Source of the DNA: Tenodera sinensis
Lineage: Eukaryota; Arthropoda; Insecta; Mantodea; Mantidae
DNA: 64,000 nt
Assembly (NCBI GenBank): GCA_030765045.1
Contig: CM060963.1
Location: 97,351,706-97,415,705, forward strand
Direction: 5' to 3'
Shown here in pieces: positions 10,112 through 19,850 of this stretch (positions are counted from its first letter, which is position 1; each line of letters opens with the position of its first letter). The position numbers were made by a program, and so were the translations under genes. Under the pieces are notes generated by a model. That model was given only the letters and a program-made list of their open reading frames with translations. It was not told where the DNA came from and ran no database searches.

Positions 10112-12060
10112 TTATATGCCATGTATAGCAGAGGAAGTATTGTATTCCACCCAAAAATTTGATGTCAAGATTTCACCAGATTTCACCTGGGGCTTCCTGA
10201 ATGGGGAAAAAAAAAAAAAAAACATTTTTAGAAAAAGGTGCATGTGTGTGTCTGAGTCTCTGTCAGTCTGTGGGCAACATAACTCAAAAACAAAAAGTTG
10301 GTTAAAAACCAAAGTTGGTATTTGAGTTTAATGTCCTTCAAGGATGCGTTACAAAGATTTTGAAGAAAATTGCTTTACACTAAACTATCCTTTACAAGGA
10401 AATTTTGATTCTCTTGAAAATGGCTCTAATGATTTTGATTAAAATACCATATGTTTGAGATATTTTAATGACAAATAAAATGTATACCTAAATTATCTGG
10501 CTATAGCCCCTGTAGTCATATTTAATCTGGATGACTTTTGAATAACCTCTAAACTGTAAGAGATACATAAAATCTTACTGTACAAAAAATGTAGATCTTG
10601 CTAAAGCACACAATTTATGTCTGCATAAATTCTTTTATAGAGTGAACCATTTTGGAGATATTCCTTGTTATTTGTGTCAGTTTCAGAAAACTTAAAAATT
10701 TTGTGAAATGGAAAATAGTTGTTCATTTTTACTTTCTCTACTGGTAAGTAGGGGAAGTATTGTATTCCACCCAAAAATTTGATGTCGAGATTTCACCGGA
10801 AATATATGTTTTGAGACCCCCTGAATCCAAAAAAAGCATTTTTAGAAAAAGGTCCGTGTGTGTGTCTGTGTGTCAGTCTGTGTGTCTATGTGTCAGTCTG
10901 TGGACAGCATAACTCAAAAACGAAAAGTTGGTTAAAAACCAAAGTTGGTATTTAAGTTTAATGTTGTTCAAGGATGCGACACGAAGATTTTGAAGAAAAT
11001 AGCCCCACCCTAAACTACCCTTTACATGGAAAATTTTTCAAAAATTTTGATTTTCTTGAAAATGGCTCTAACGATTTTGATTAAAATGTCATATATTTGA
11101 GATATTTTGATGACAAATGAAATTTATATCTTGAATTTTCTGGCTGTAGCCCCTGTAGTCATATTTACTTTGGACAACTTTTGCATAACTGGTAAACCGT
11201 CAGAGATAGACCAAATCATACTATACAAAAAATGTAGATCTTGCTAAAATATACAATTTATGTCTCAATAAATTTTCTTGTAGGGTGAACCATTTCGGAA
11301 ATATTCCTTGTTATGTGTGTGAGTTTTGGAAAACTTAGAACTTTCGTGAAATGGATCATCGTTGTTCATTTTTTTATATGTTAAGTGTACAAAGACAATA
11401 GAATCTCAAAGTTTTAAAGTATTTGACTATCACACAAAGCCTACTGTATTCTAATATTCCACTTGCACCTACGAGGAAATAAGCAATAAGATAATATGTA
11501 TAAATATTTATCTCAACTAACACGAAGAAGATATAGGAATAAGAGTTTGTAAGAATGGTTAGTACAAGAGTAGAGAAAGTCATGTGAGTGCAACACATCA
11601 GATTTTTTTATATGTTAACCATGCAAAAGAGAACGGAATTTGAAAGCTTTAAAAGATTTGACTCTCGCTCAAAGCCTACTGTATTCCCATATTCCGCTTG
11701 TGCCTACAAAGAAAAACCAATGAGATAATTTCTGCAAATGTTTATCTCAACTACACAAAGATATAGGAATAAGAGTTTGTAAGAATGGTTAGTACGGAGT
11801 AGAGAAAGTCACGTGACTGCAACACATCAGATTTTTACTTTCTCTACTATGTTTAGTAAAGTAGAGGAAGTATTGTATTTCACCTAAAAATTTGATGTCG
11901 AGGTTTCACCAGAAATATATTTTTTGAGGCTCCCTGAATCCAAAAAAAAAAAATACATTTTTAAGAAAGGTCTATGTGTGTGCGTGTCTGTATGTCAGTC
12001 TGTGTACAGCATAACTCAAAAGCGAAAATTGGTTAAAAATCAAAGTTGGTATTTAAATTC
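10112..12060 (+). mobile_element. Family A head-to-tail array
   Basis: Consecutive + strand units: about 10112-10727 (lacking the tail), 10728-11606 (nearly complete), 11607-11834 (a second tail segment only) and 11835-12060 (head only). Two junctions carry the head motif TTTTTACTTTCTCTACT (10728 and 11834); in the second it directly follows the tail end CAACACATCAGA. Each head contains a short GT-rich tract. No ORF of note. Confidence 0.7.
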
Positions 12061-13213
12061 TCAAAACTTCTCATAAACAAGCACGTTAATAGCTTCTAGA
12101 ATTGTGTGCAATTGGACCTTTGTTCTGACTGCTCCATTGTCGTTGGCTTGCCTGTTTGCAAGCAGTAATATGAGCTCTCTCTGATGGGCAGCCAGCATCA
12201 CAAGTTTTCAAGTCAATGTACTTAAATCATTATTTTGTATCCCTTAAACTATAATTTTTAGCTTTAACAAAACGAGAGGAAAGTTGATGGTTTTTCCAAA
12301 CTTCTAGAACAATTCTTTGGCAAGAAAAAATACAATAAATTGTGAAAATTTTGTAAACTTTAAAAGCAATTTTTCTAAAAGTATGCACATTTTCTAAGTT
12401 CCCTTTGGTTTCTTTTGGTGACTGGTTATATACATCATACAAATTTTCCACAAGCATTTGAAAATTATTTAAACCAGTAATATTTATTACTGAAAAAAAT
12501 TGAAGAAAATTTAGTAAATGTTCTGTTAAGTTACTCTTACAAACCTAATCCTGTGCTGCTACATCTCTGATGGGCCTGGAACTACCAGCTTAACTGCTGG
12601 CCTCATGCCTACTTACTATGGCCGAGGTAGACGATCATCCAACTAATATGGCCAGCATCGTGCATCCCTCAGCCAGAATGTTGGTTTTCTTGGCCAAGAT
12701 CACTGCCTATTACAGCTCCTCACTTTACTCATAATGCTGAGCAGGCAACGGTCTTACACTCAGGACTTCAAATCTATATCTTCATGGGTAGTTTCTCTTA
12801 TGTCTTCCAGAATTACCAGCATAAGATATACAGAAGCACTGTCATTGTCTTTGCCTTAGTTCATGCACTTAATGACGTAGTTTCTTTTAATGTGATTCAT
12901 GAGATGAAGATGATGATGCAACACACATAATTACTATGTTTATGCGACATTTAACTCGATTCAAGTCCATTTCCACTTCTATACTTCCATGTTGAATTCA
13001 ATCTGGAGATGAAATCGAACAACATCCATGCAACAAGATTTTGATCTGATCCCACTAATAAGTGGATTGGATCCAGTGATTCAGTTTATTTGAATCTGTG
13101 TTTCCATGCGGTATTCAATCTGGAATGAGAACTCAAATCGACTTTAATTCATCATGGAAACATAGTAAATATAAATTGATATCTTATTTGTGTGAGCACA
13201 CATGCATGTGTGA
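12061..13213. other. No gene recognised; short local duplication
   Basis: TTGAATTCAATCTGGA near 12993 is repeated imperfectly near 13110 (GGTATTCAATCTGGA), each preceded by TTCCATG and followed by a TCAAATCG- or GAAATCGA-type motif. This suggests a diverged duplication with a period of about 120 bp. Otherwise no coding or repeat signal was recognised. Confidence 0.4.
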
Positions 13214-13964
13214 TGATGCGAAATGTCGTTTGGTGGTCACGTTGTGTCGCCCTTTGATGTGGTTCGCTCAGTCGGTAGAGTTCAGTATGAGATCTCTTTC
13301 ATCCCGGGTATGCGTAAGTATGTTATAGATTACCCCAAAAAAAAAACTTTTGTATATTGTTTATTACTTCTCATACACTTTCGGGAGTTATGCCGACTTT
13401 TGATACGTAGAGGAATCGCACTCACGTGTGTACACCACAACGTGCAGTACTGGTCTGGGGTGAGTAGTGACACTTTCTCGGCATCCCCACGCTAGAAAAA
13501 CGTTCTCTCCAATTTTAAATGTCATGACGTCATCCACAAGAAAGCCTCGTATCCAAAATGCTATTTCATTCCTTTTCCCGCAATTTAGAAATGTCCCTTT
13601 CTATTATAACATGTTCTTTTTTGAATTCCGAATATGTAGTTACCTTTTTATGATTAAAGGATATCTTCTTTATATTTTATTAAATATATCGCGCGACTTT
13701 TAAGGTTGGCAGACCTGAATTTCAAACGTGAATTTAAACTATGTAGTATGACGTCATGACTCGTTAATTTCAAACCAATAATGCGTTTATCCTACAAATT
13801 TAACGACTATTATTTACTCATATCTTGCTCACCTTACAACACTTCCTACTCTATTATCTACATATGTTATTACTCAACACTTATCGCAAATCTCACATCC
13901 GGCAATTAAATTAAAACGTGTCTTTATCAAGCCCATTCGATTTGAAATCTAAATTTCGGTATCA
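13214..13964 (-). repeat. 3' LTR (751 bp)
   Basis: It runs from TGATGCG at 13214 to GGTATCA at 13964 on the + strand and is nearly identical to 18564-19321. It contains two CRE-like palindromes (ATGACGTCAT and a second TGACGTCA), and on the coding strand AATAAA overlapping a TATA-like AAATATAAAG. Differences from the other LTR are all transitions; three are CpG to CpA changes in this copy. Confidence 0.9.
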
Positions 13965-13980
13965 AATGCCCCCATTTATG
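13965..13980 (-). other. Candidate polypurine tract
   Basis: Immediately inside the 3' LTR, the coding strand reads AAATGGGGGCATT before the LTR start TGATACC. The position fits a plus-strand primer, but the purine run is short and ends in CATT. Confidence 0.45.
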
Positions 13981-14776
13981 TTATTTTATTATTTCATAAT
14001 AAAATAATGTAAATGTCTTGCCCGAAAGAAAAATTAAAAATTACTCCTGTATTTTGAATAATCGGCAACATTCCCATTATATACAATTTTCAATTACACT
14101 GTTTTGAAATTGGTTATTAACACATCTTCTCATTAATCTTTTTAACATGACAAACAATTATACACTTGACTAAACATTAATCCTTAAATACTAATTACAA
14201 TATGTTATGGTTTCTCCTGTGAAACTTTTATATAAAGGTTAAATTTCAAGAGTCTTTCTTTATACTTCCTTCTTTTAGTTCATGTTTGCTCACTTCGCTC
14301 TCACTATCACTTGCACTGTGATTTTGCACTTTTGTTATTGTAACACATATCTTTACTAGATCCTTTAAGCACTAAAATGTACATATATTTATATAAATTC
14401 ATTACACTCTTCAGACAAGTTCTTTCTTTGTCTTGCTGTGATAACTATCTATACATCTAAATATTTTAACAAATGTTTACAAAGTAAATATTCTGTTTTC
14501 TCTCTATGCGGAGATGAACATTTTAACAATCTTTCTGAAGCTGTTATTGTGAGCTCTATACAATATATTCTTAAGCTCTTTGTAGTATATAGCAATTCAC
14601 ATTCTGCATTTGTCATGAATACGTAAGTACCTGACCAATATATGGTTTTCAAGTAAGCTAACATTTAAATTTTATCTCAAAGCTGATTGGGCGCCAATAT
14701 ACAATGACACTTCGAATTTTACATGAAATCAAGGTTCCAAGGTACCACACGGTTTCTTGTATGGTCGAAGGAGTTG
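13981..14776. other. Non-coding tail of the LTR element
   Basis: About 800 bp of AT-rich DNA lies between the integrase end and the 3' LTR. No envelope-like frame was seen; small frames here lack a signal or membrane segment pattern. Confidence 0.5.
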
Positions 14777-15712
14777 TTAATGCCATCTTCCCAGACATTT
14801 TTCATTTTTAACATCTTTTAATTCATAGGTATGATAACCAAATTTGGATATAATTTCTGCAGGACCTTTATATAACAATTCCATCCTTTTGTTCCTACCT
14901 CGCAATGCACTTGATAACTTATGGTCTTTAACTAGTACCCAATCGCCTATCTTAGGTTCCCATTTATGTTTTCTACTCTTTTTCTTTAATTTTCGCTTCT
15001 CTGCCTTTTTCTTGATTCGTTCAAAAGCAATTTTCGCTCTTTCTTCTTCACTTAACTGAATGTCATTCATTTTCAGTATTTTTGGTACCCCGATCAATAT
15101 TGGTTCTGGTTCAATTCCTAACATTAATTTTATTGGTGCAAACCCAGTAGTTACATTAATGGTGTGATTGATAATCTTTTCTATCAATGGACAATATTTC
15201 ACCCAATCCTCGTGATTATGATGTGTAAGTACACGTAAATAAATTCCTATATCTCGGAGGACACGTTCTGTTTGATTCCCTGATGGAAAGTATGAGGAAC
15301 AATAATTTAGTTTTCTCGCGTCTAATGTCACCCTAATCTTTCCATTAGCTTTATTTACAATACATAGGGGGTTCACAAATTCTGAATTCGAAATCTCAAT
15401 AACCTCATCTTCTAACATTGACTTTATAACTGCATCTACCTCTTCTCTTATTGTACTAGGGATAGCTCTCGCTTTATGTGTAAAAGGTTTGATGGGTATC
15501 ATCTCAAACGAATGAGTATAAATATTACATTTACCAGGTTTCTCAGAGAATACTTCTTTATTTCGGATTAATATTTTAAACAGTTTATCCCTCTGTTGTT
15601 CATTTAGTTGATCAGCCTGAGTTACCTTTTCCCGCAATAATTCTTCTAAGTCTTCACTACTCTCCCTATCATAGTACCTAGTTGCATCAGAAAACTCAAA
15701 TTGTCTATGAAA
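14777..15712 (-). pseudogene. pol: Fused pol remnant: RT N-terminus joined to integrase C-terminus
   Basis: The frame opens at 15712 (after a TGA) and ends at 14777. Its first part matches the pol linker and the start of gypsy reverse transcriptase: NKEVFSEKPGKCN, SMLEDEVIEIS, NPLCIVNKANGKIRVTLDAR. After RKLN (about 15305) it jumps to integrase: YFPSGNQTERVLRDIGIYLR, then KLMLG, IGDWVLVKDH and YKGPAEIISKFGYHTYELKD, the chromodomain-less C-terminal barrel region. The RT palm with its catalytic aspartates, RNase H, and the integrase zinc finger and DDE core are all absent. The join keeps the frame open. It overlaps the protease frame by 67 nt in the -1 frame, so expression would need a second frameshift. 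Confidence 0.85.
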
Positions 15713-16425
15713 TCATTTTTATCCCATTCTACATTTTCTTTATTATCGACATTGTACTCTTTGACATTTACTTCAGTTAATTCCATAGCTCCTACTTTAA
15801 CATATTCTACAAAGAATGTATCCCCTTGGATTTCTTCTTCCTCTTTTTCTCGTATAATAGTTTCTGAACTACTATCTTCCACAAATGGCACTATAATGGT
15901 CTCATCTTCAACTTTCATTTCTACAATCATGTTTTTAAAATTCACCACAGCTTCCCAGGCATAAAGACAATCACAACCTATTATAATATCTGTCACAAGT
16001 CTTCCTACAATCAGAAATAAAATTCCAAGTATTCTCCCATTTATTTCAATATTTATCATTGCTTGAAATTTTACTCTCTCTTTTCGTTTTCCCACAGCTA
16101 GCGAGCAGTATATCCCATTAACTGGTAAAGACATTACTTTAAAACCACTACTTTGTAAATTATCATAAAAATTTTGTGAGCATACTGTGCTATTTGATCC
16201 CGTATCTATAATTGCATTGTATTGTTTTCCATTTACTCCAATTTTGATTTTAGGTGGATCTCCTACTTTTTCGTTTTCGTCGATTCTATTTTTCCATTCT
16301 CTTTTCTTTTGTATCATCATTTGCCTTCCAGGACTATTTATTTCCGAGTACTTATCACAATCATTACTAGGATACCCAGTTCTCACTGAAGGCGCGTTTG
16401 ACCGGGTCTGGCATTTCCCTGATTT
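15646..16425 (-). CDS. pro: Retrotransposon aspartic protease frame
   Basis: The frame is open from 16425, just after a TAA at 16428-16426, to the stop at 15646. It holds a retropepsin motif IIDTGSNSTVC with the catalytic Asp-Thr-Gly near 16200, and IIIGCDCLYAW about 75 residues later in the position of the family's I-I-G-x-D flap/hydrophobic motif. There is no good ATG; a GTG lies at 16386. The frame is -1 relative to gag, and the heptamer GGGAAAT lies within the overlap, so it is probably made as a Gag-Pro fusion. The C-terminal acidic tail has no recognised domain. The coding frame appears intact. Confidence 0.8.
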   Translation of the reverse strand, partial: KSGKCQTRSNAPSVRTGYPSNDCDKYSEINSPGRQMMIQKKREWKNRIDENEKVGDPPKIKIGVNGKQYNAIIDTGSNSTVCSQNFYDNLQSSGFKVMSLPVNGIYCSLAVGKRKERVKFQAMINIEINGRILGILFLIVGRLVTDIIIGCDCLYAWEAVVNFKNMIVEMKVEDETIIVPFVEDSSSETIIREKEEEEIQGDTFFVEYVKVGAMELTEVNVKEYNVDNKENVEWDKNDFIDNLSFLMQLGTMIGRVVKT

Positions 16426-18314
16426 TTAGGTATGGCTCCTGTACTATTTCCCGAATTGTTACTTCTGTTTTCCTGCATTAAATCGGGGTTACTTCCTACC
16501 ATGTTTTTGACCGTGTTAATGGCCTCTACCATTTCAGCATTTTCGGGGGAATTTCGTCCATTAGAATACCTTTCTCCCTGTCTTGGTGACCTCGGTCTAA
16601 ACTCATTATCTCTGTTTGTCCAATACCCATCATTTGAATTTCTACTATGTCCAAAATAACGTCCCCGTCTACCTCGATCAAATCTATTTGTATTCATATA
16701 ATTCACCCTTACATTTCTTCCCCTTAGATTACCATTTCTATTTTGGTGATGCCCTTCCTGGTTACATCTACCTTGATTTTCCCACCGGAATGATTCCATC
16801 CTTGGTACTGGTCCTTTATATCTTTCCCTAATCTCACTTCTATTCTGATAATACTGTGCCCCTTGCCCGAAAGAATTTACACTTTCTTTTTCTTGATATT
16901 TATTTCCAAATGCGTGTTTTGGCTTATTGACTTCTAAGGCTGATAATAATTCGATCATAGCTGCAATGCTATCGGGTCGGGCTATGATTAGGTAGTGTTG
17001 AAGCGTTTCCGGAAAATGTGGAGTAACTATATTTATTAGATCTTTTTCATCCATGGGAGGATCCAACATCTTCGATTTTCTCGCTATTCTCATAAAATAG
17101 TTGACCATCGATTCCTCCGATCTAGGATTAAACTTTCCATTGCTTAATTCAACTCTAATATTAGCCTGCCTACTAGCTCCCCAATATCTGGTTAAAAAGA
17201 TGTTTCTAAAGGTCCCGTAATCATTATTGTTACCCATAGAAAGGCCTAGCCAATTGGCAGCATTACCCTTTAGGCATTTTCTTACTATCACCATCTTGTA
17301 CTCCTCTGGTATACGTTTCACCGTGAAGTACTCTTGTAACCCTTCTAAAAAGGCTTTAGGATCATCTGAATCTTCATTTTCAAAAACTGGAGGTGTCATT
17401 TCATTTAAGACATGGTTAGGCCAGTGTAAATTTGAATTGTCACTTGTCCCTGAACTATTTCTGAGATCAGAATGGGAATTACTGTTACCTCTATTTTGCA
17501 TCGAAATGTCAGCTGATACACCTGGTATTGCCTCGTTTCTTGCAGCTTCATTATTAAGATTGTTGTGATTACATGCATTTTCATTTAATTTCAAATTTTC
17601 TAAGGCCTCTTTTACCTGAGTAATTTCTGTTACTACCCCTTTTATTTGGTCTGTAACATCCTCCAAATTTCTAGCCTGCCTTTTACTTTCTACATCAGAT
17701 CTTTCCATTCTAACTTTACACCCCTGTAACTCTTCTCTAATTTCTTCCCTGTCTTTATCTAACCTTTGTACTACCTCTTCCCTTTGTTTGTCTAATTTAT
17801 ATGTTACTCTTTCCCTTTCTTTATCTAATTTTTCACTCACTTGTTGACCTAATTTCTTTTCAAAATTCTTTACTTCTTGCCTTATTGTCTCTAATTCTCC
17901 CTTAACCTGTTCTCTATTTTCTTTGACTTCACTACTAACTTTATTAATTTCCTCCCTAACTTCTTCCCTAAAGGTTTCTAAAGCTCTCTTCTGATTTTCC
18001 AATTGCATTCCCAATTCCTGTTGTCCCTTCTCTAATTTCTGTCCTAACTCAGTTCTTAATTCTTTACTAGTTTCATCTATCTTTTCCATTATCTTTTGAA
18101 ACATATTCTCTATTCCTGACATAATCGCTGGCCTTTCTGAATTACTACTAAACATTTCTGAGCTACCTCTAGGTGTTTCTCTAACGTTCTGATCGTCTAC
18201 TTCTTGGCATATTCTGCTACCGATTATATTTTGATTATATTCTTCCATCCTAACTACACTTTTCTCAATTTCCGGACTCTCAAAACCTAGAAAATCGCTA
18301 TCACTGTCTTCCAT
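16383..18314 (-). CDS. gag: Retrotransposon Gag polyprotein
   Basis: About 643 residues starting at the first ATG (18314-18312, MEDSDSDFLG); the open frame extends upstream without an ATG. Roughly residues 70-250 form a long heptad-rich coiled coil (repeats of KLDKERE/QRLDKDREE type). A retrotransposon capsid domain follows (SDDPKAFLEGLQEYFTVKRI, ANWLGLSMG, ESMVNYFMRIARKS). The C-terminal quarter is rich in Arg, Asn and Gly (RGRNVRVNYMN, FDRGRRGRYFG) and could bind nucleic acid, but no CCHC zinc knuckle is present. The frame is intact, unlike pol. Gag forms the cytoplasmic particle in which reverse transcription takes place. Confidence 0.85.
   Translation of the reverse strand: MEDSDSDFLGFESPEIEKSVVRMEEYNQNIIGSRICQEVDDQNVRETPRGSSEMFSSNSERPAIMSGIENMFQKIMEKIDETSKELRTELGQKLEKGQQELGMQLENQKRALETFREEVREEINKVSSEVKENREQVKGELETIRQEVKNFEKKLGQQVSEKLDKERERVTYKLDKQREEVVQRLDKDREEIREELQGCKVRMERSDVESKRQARNLEDVTDQIKGVVTEITQVKEALENLKLNENACNHNNLNNEAARNEAIPGVSADISMQNRGNSNSHSDLRNSSGTSDNSNLHWPNHVLNEMTPPVFENEDSDDPKAFLEGLQEYFTVKRIPEEYKMVIVRKCLKGNAANWLGLSMGNNNDYGTFRNIFLTRYWGASRQANIRVELSNGKFNPRSEESMVNYFMRIARKSKMLDPPMDEKDLINIVTPHFPETLQHYLIIARPDSIAAMIELLSALEVNKPKHAFGNKYQEKESVNSFGQGAQYYQNRSEIRERYKGPVPRMESFRWENQGRCNQEGHHQNRNGNLRGRNVRVNYMNTNRFDRGRRGRYFGHSRNSNDGYWTNRDNEFRPRSPRQGERYSNGRNSPENAEMVEAINTVKNMVGSNPDLMQENRSNNSGNSTGAIPKNQGNARPGQTRLQ
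16413..16419 (-). promoter_or_regulatory. Candidate -1 frameshift heptamer GGGAAAT
   Basis: In the gag frame the coding strand reads CAG GGA AAT GCC, giving G GGA AAT in the canonical X XXY YYZ arrangement. It lies 27 nt before the gag stop and just after the protease frame opens at 16425, so a -1 slip here gives Gag-Pro. A downstream stimulatory structure was not evaluated. Confidence 0.65.
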
Positions 18315-18373
18315 TTCTAAGCTATTTACATGTGTTTTTCTACTCACCAATATTTCACAATTTTCACTATTAT

Positions 18374-18375
<2 letters not shown>

Positions 18376-18428
<53 letters not shown>
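18376..18428 (-). repeat. Poly(dA) tract in the 5' leader
   Basis: There are 53 consecutive T on the + strand, that is A on the coding strand, between the primer site and the gag ATG. Confidence 0.95.
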
Positions 18429-18431
<3 letters not shown>

Positions 18432-18543
18432 TGCACTTAAACTTGTTCACTACACGTTTCACACGATGTTGACACGCTGGCACCTTCTTGTTTGCTGGTT
18501 CGATGCTGGCTTGGTCGTCTTGGGGTTGGTCTATTCCCTCGAC

Positions 18544-18561
18544 GCCCCACGTTGGGCGCCA
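18544..18561 (-). other. Primer binding site, tRNA-Lys (CUU) type
   Basis: The + strand reads GCCCCACGTTGGGCGCCA, which equals the 3' end of a eukaryotic tRNA-Lys(CUU) including CCA. The coding strand is therefore an 18-nt complement. It sits 2 nt inside the 5' LTR, the normal place for the minus-strand primer. Confidence 0.85.
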
Positions 18562-18563
18562 TT

Positions 18564-19321
18564 TGATGCGAAATGTCGTTTGGTGGTCACGTTGTGTCGC
18601 CCTTTGATGTGGTTCGCTCAGTCGGTAGAGTTCAGTATGAGATCTCTTTCATCCCGGGTATGCGTAAGTATGTTATAGATTACCCAAAAAAAAAAAAAAA
18701 AAACTTTTGTATATTGTTTATTACTTCTCATACACTTTCGGGAGTTATGCCGACTTTTGATACGCAGAGGAATCGCACTCACGTGTGTACACCACAACGT
18801 GCAGTACTGGTTTGGGGTGAGTAGTGACGCTTTCTCGGCGTCCCCACGCTAGAAAAACGTTCTCTCCAATTTTAAATGTCATGACGTCATCCACAAGAAA
18901 GCCTCGTATCCAAAATGCTATTTCATTCCTTTTCCCGCAATTTAGAAATGTCCCTTTCTATTATAACATGTTCTTTTTTGAATTCCGAATATGTAGTTAC
19001 CTTTTTATGATTAAAGGATATTTTCTTTATATTTTATTAAATATATCGCGCGACTTTTAAGATTGGCAGACCTGAATTTCAAACGTGAATTTAAACTATG
19101 TAGTATGACGTCATGACTCGTTAATTTCAAACCAATAATGCGTTTATCCTACAAATTTAACGACTATTATTTACTCATATCTTGCTCACCTTACAACACT
19201 TCCTACTCTATTATCTACATATGTTATTACTCAACACTTATCGCAAATCTCGCATCCGGCAATTAAATTAAAACGTGTCTTTATCAAGCCCATTCGATTT
19301 GAAATCTAAATTTCGGTATCA
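18564..19321 (-). repeat. 5' LTR (758 bp) with tRNA-like segment
   Basis: Pairs with 13214-13964. It is 7 bp longer mainly because of an A run of 18 instead of 10 near 18686. Near its inner end (about 18609-18662, + strand) it holds TTCGCTCAGTCGGTAGAG followed by ATGAGATCTCTTTCATC, similar to the D arm and anticodon arm of tRNA-Lys. The CRE-like palindromes are as in the 3' LTR. Confidence 0.9.
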
Positions 19322-19429
19322 GTGAGAACGAGAAGTAAAAGCATAAATTAAGAGTACTGTACACTCTGCATATGCTTGACATTTTAAGAAAGTAAGGTGA
19401 AATATTATAACGTTTCCCTTTCTCTCAAT

Positions 19430-19850
19430 TCTGTATATAAAACTATTTATTGTCTCAAAACTGGTTCTAACGATTTTGTTTAAAATATCATTGTTTGAGA
19501 TACTGATGCACATGAGCACCAACAGACTTGTTTTCAGGGGGAGGAGCTTGTTGCAAGCTTGCAAACAATATTTATTCATTATTCTGTTGTCAAAAACTGT
19601 AAAAGATACGACTTATAGTATTTGTTGTGGATAACCATATTAATTTGTAGTAAATAAAAATGTTCTTTACATAACAATTTGAACAGTAGTATAATAGTGA
19701 TTGACTGCACATTGCATTCATTAATTACCAAGGGAGGTTGCAGCAACTCCTTCCCCTCCCCCATTGCAATACCCATGCTGATGTAACAAAATGTATATCT
19801 GAATAACCTCTAAACTGGTAGAACTTCTCTTCATTCTGATTGAATAAGAT
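19430..19850 (+). mobile_element. Family A fragment, split by a MITE
   Basis: The left part (to 19510) has TCTAACGATTTTGTTTAAAA and TTTGAGATA; the right part (from 19778) has AAAATGTATATCTGAATAAC and CTAAACTGGTAGA. These are adjacent blocks of family A, separated by the insertion at 19511-19777. Confidence 0.6.
19511..19777 (+). mobile_element. hAT-like MITE, copy 3 with 8-bp target duplication
   Basis: 267 bp, from CATGAGCACC to ATACCCATG. It is flanked by CTGATGCA (19503-19510) and CTGATGTA (19778-19785), an 8-bp duplication with one mismatch. Internal G-rich and C-rich runs and the AT-rich core match copies 2 and 5. Confidence 0.75.

Larger units (their letters stand above)
13214..19321 (-). 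mobile_element. Ty3/gypsy-like LTR retrotransposon, internally deleted
   Basis: The element is bounded by direct LTRs starting TG and ending CA and is flanked by a 4-bp duplication, GTGA (13210-13213 and 19322-19325). It is transcribed from the minus strand, so the 5' LTR is on the right. Order: LTR, tRNA-Lys-type primer binding site, leader with (A)53, gag, protease, a fused RT-start/integrase-end frame, polypurine-like tract, LTR. RT palm, RNase H and the integrase core are missing, so it cannot transpose by itself. The LTRs differ by seven transitions plus a homopolymer run, implying recent insertion. A gypsy-type assignment rests on gene order, protease, integrase end and 4-bp duplication. 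Confidence 0.9.

Noticed and set aside
10112..12060. CRISPR-like array
   Set aside because: Units are 0.2-0.9 kb transposon copies in a eukaryotic genome, not short repeats with spacers.
13467..13703. Open frames inside the LTRs (also 18824-19060)
   Set aside because: They lie in both LTR copies, antisense to the element, without any recognisable domain.
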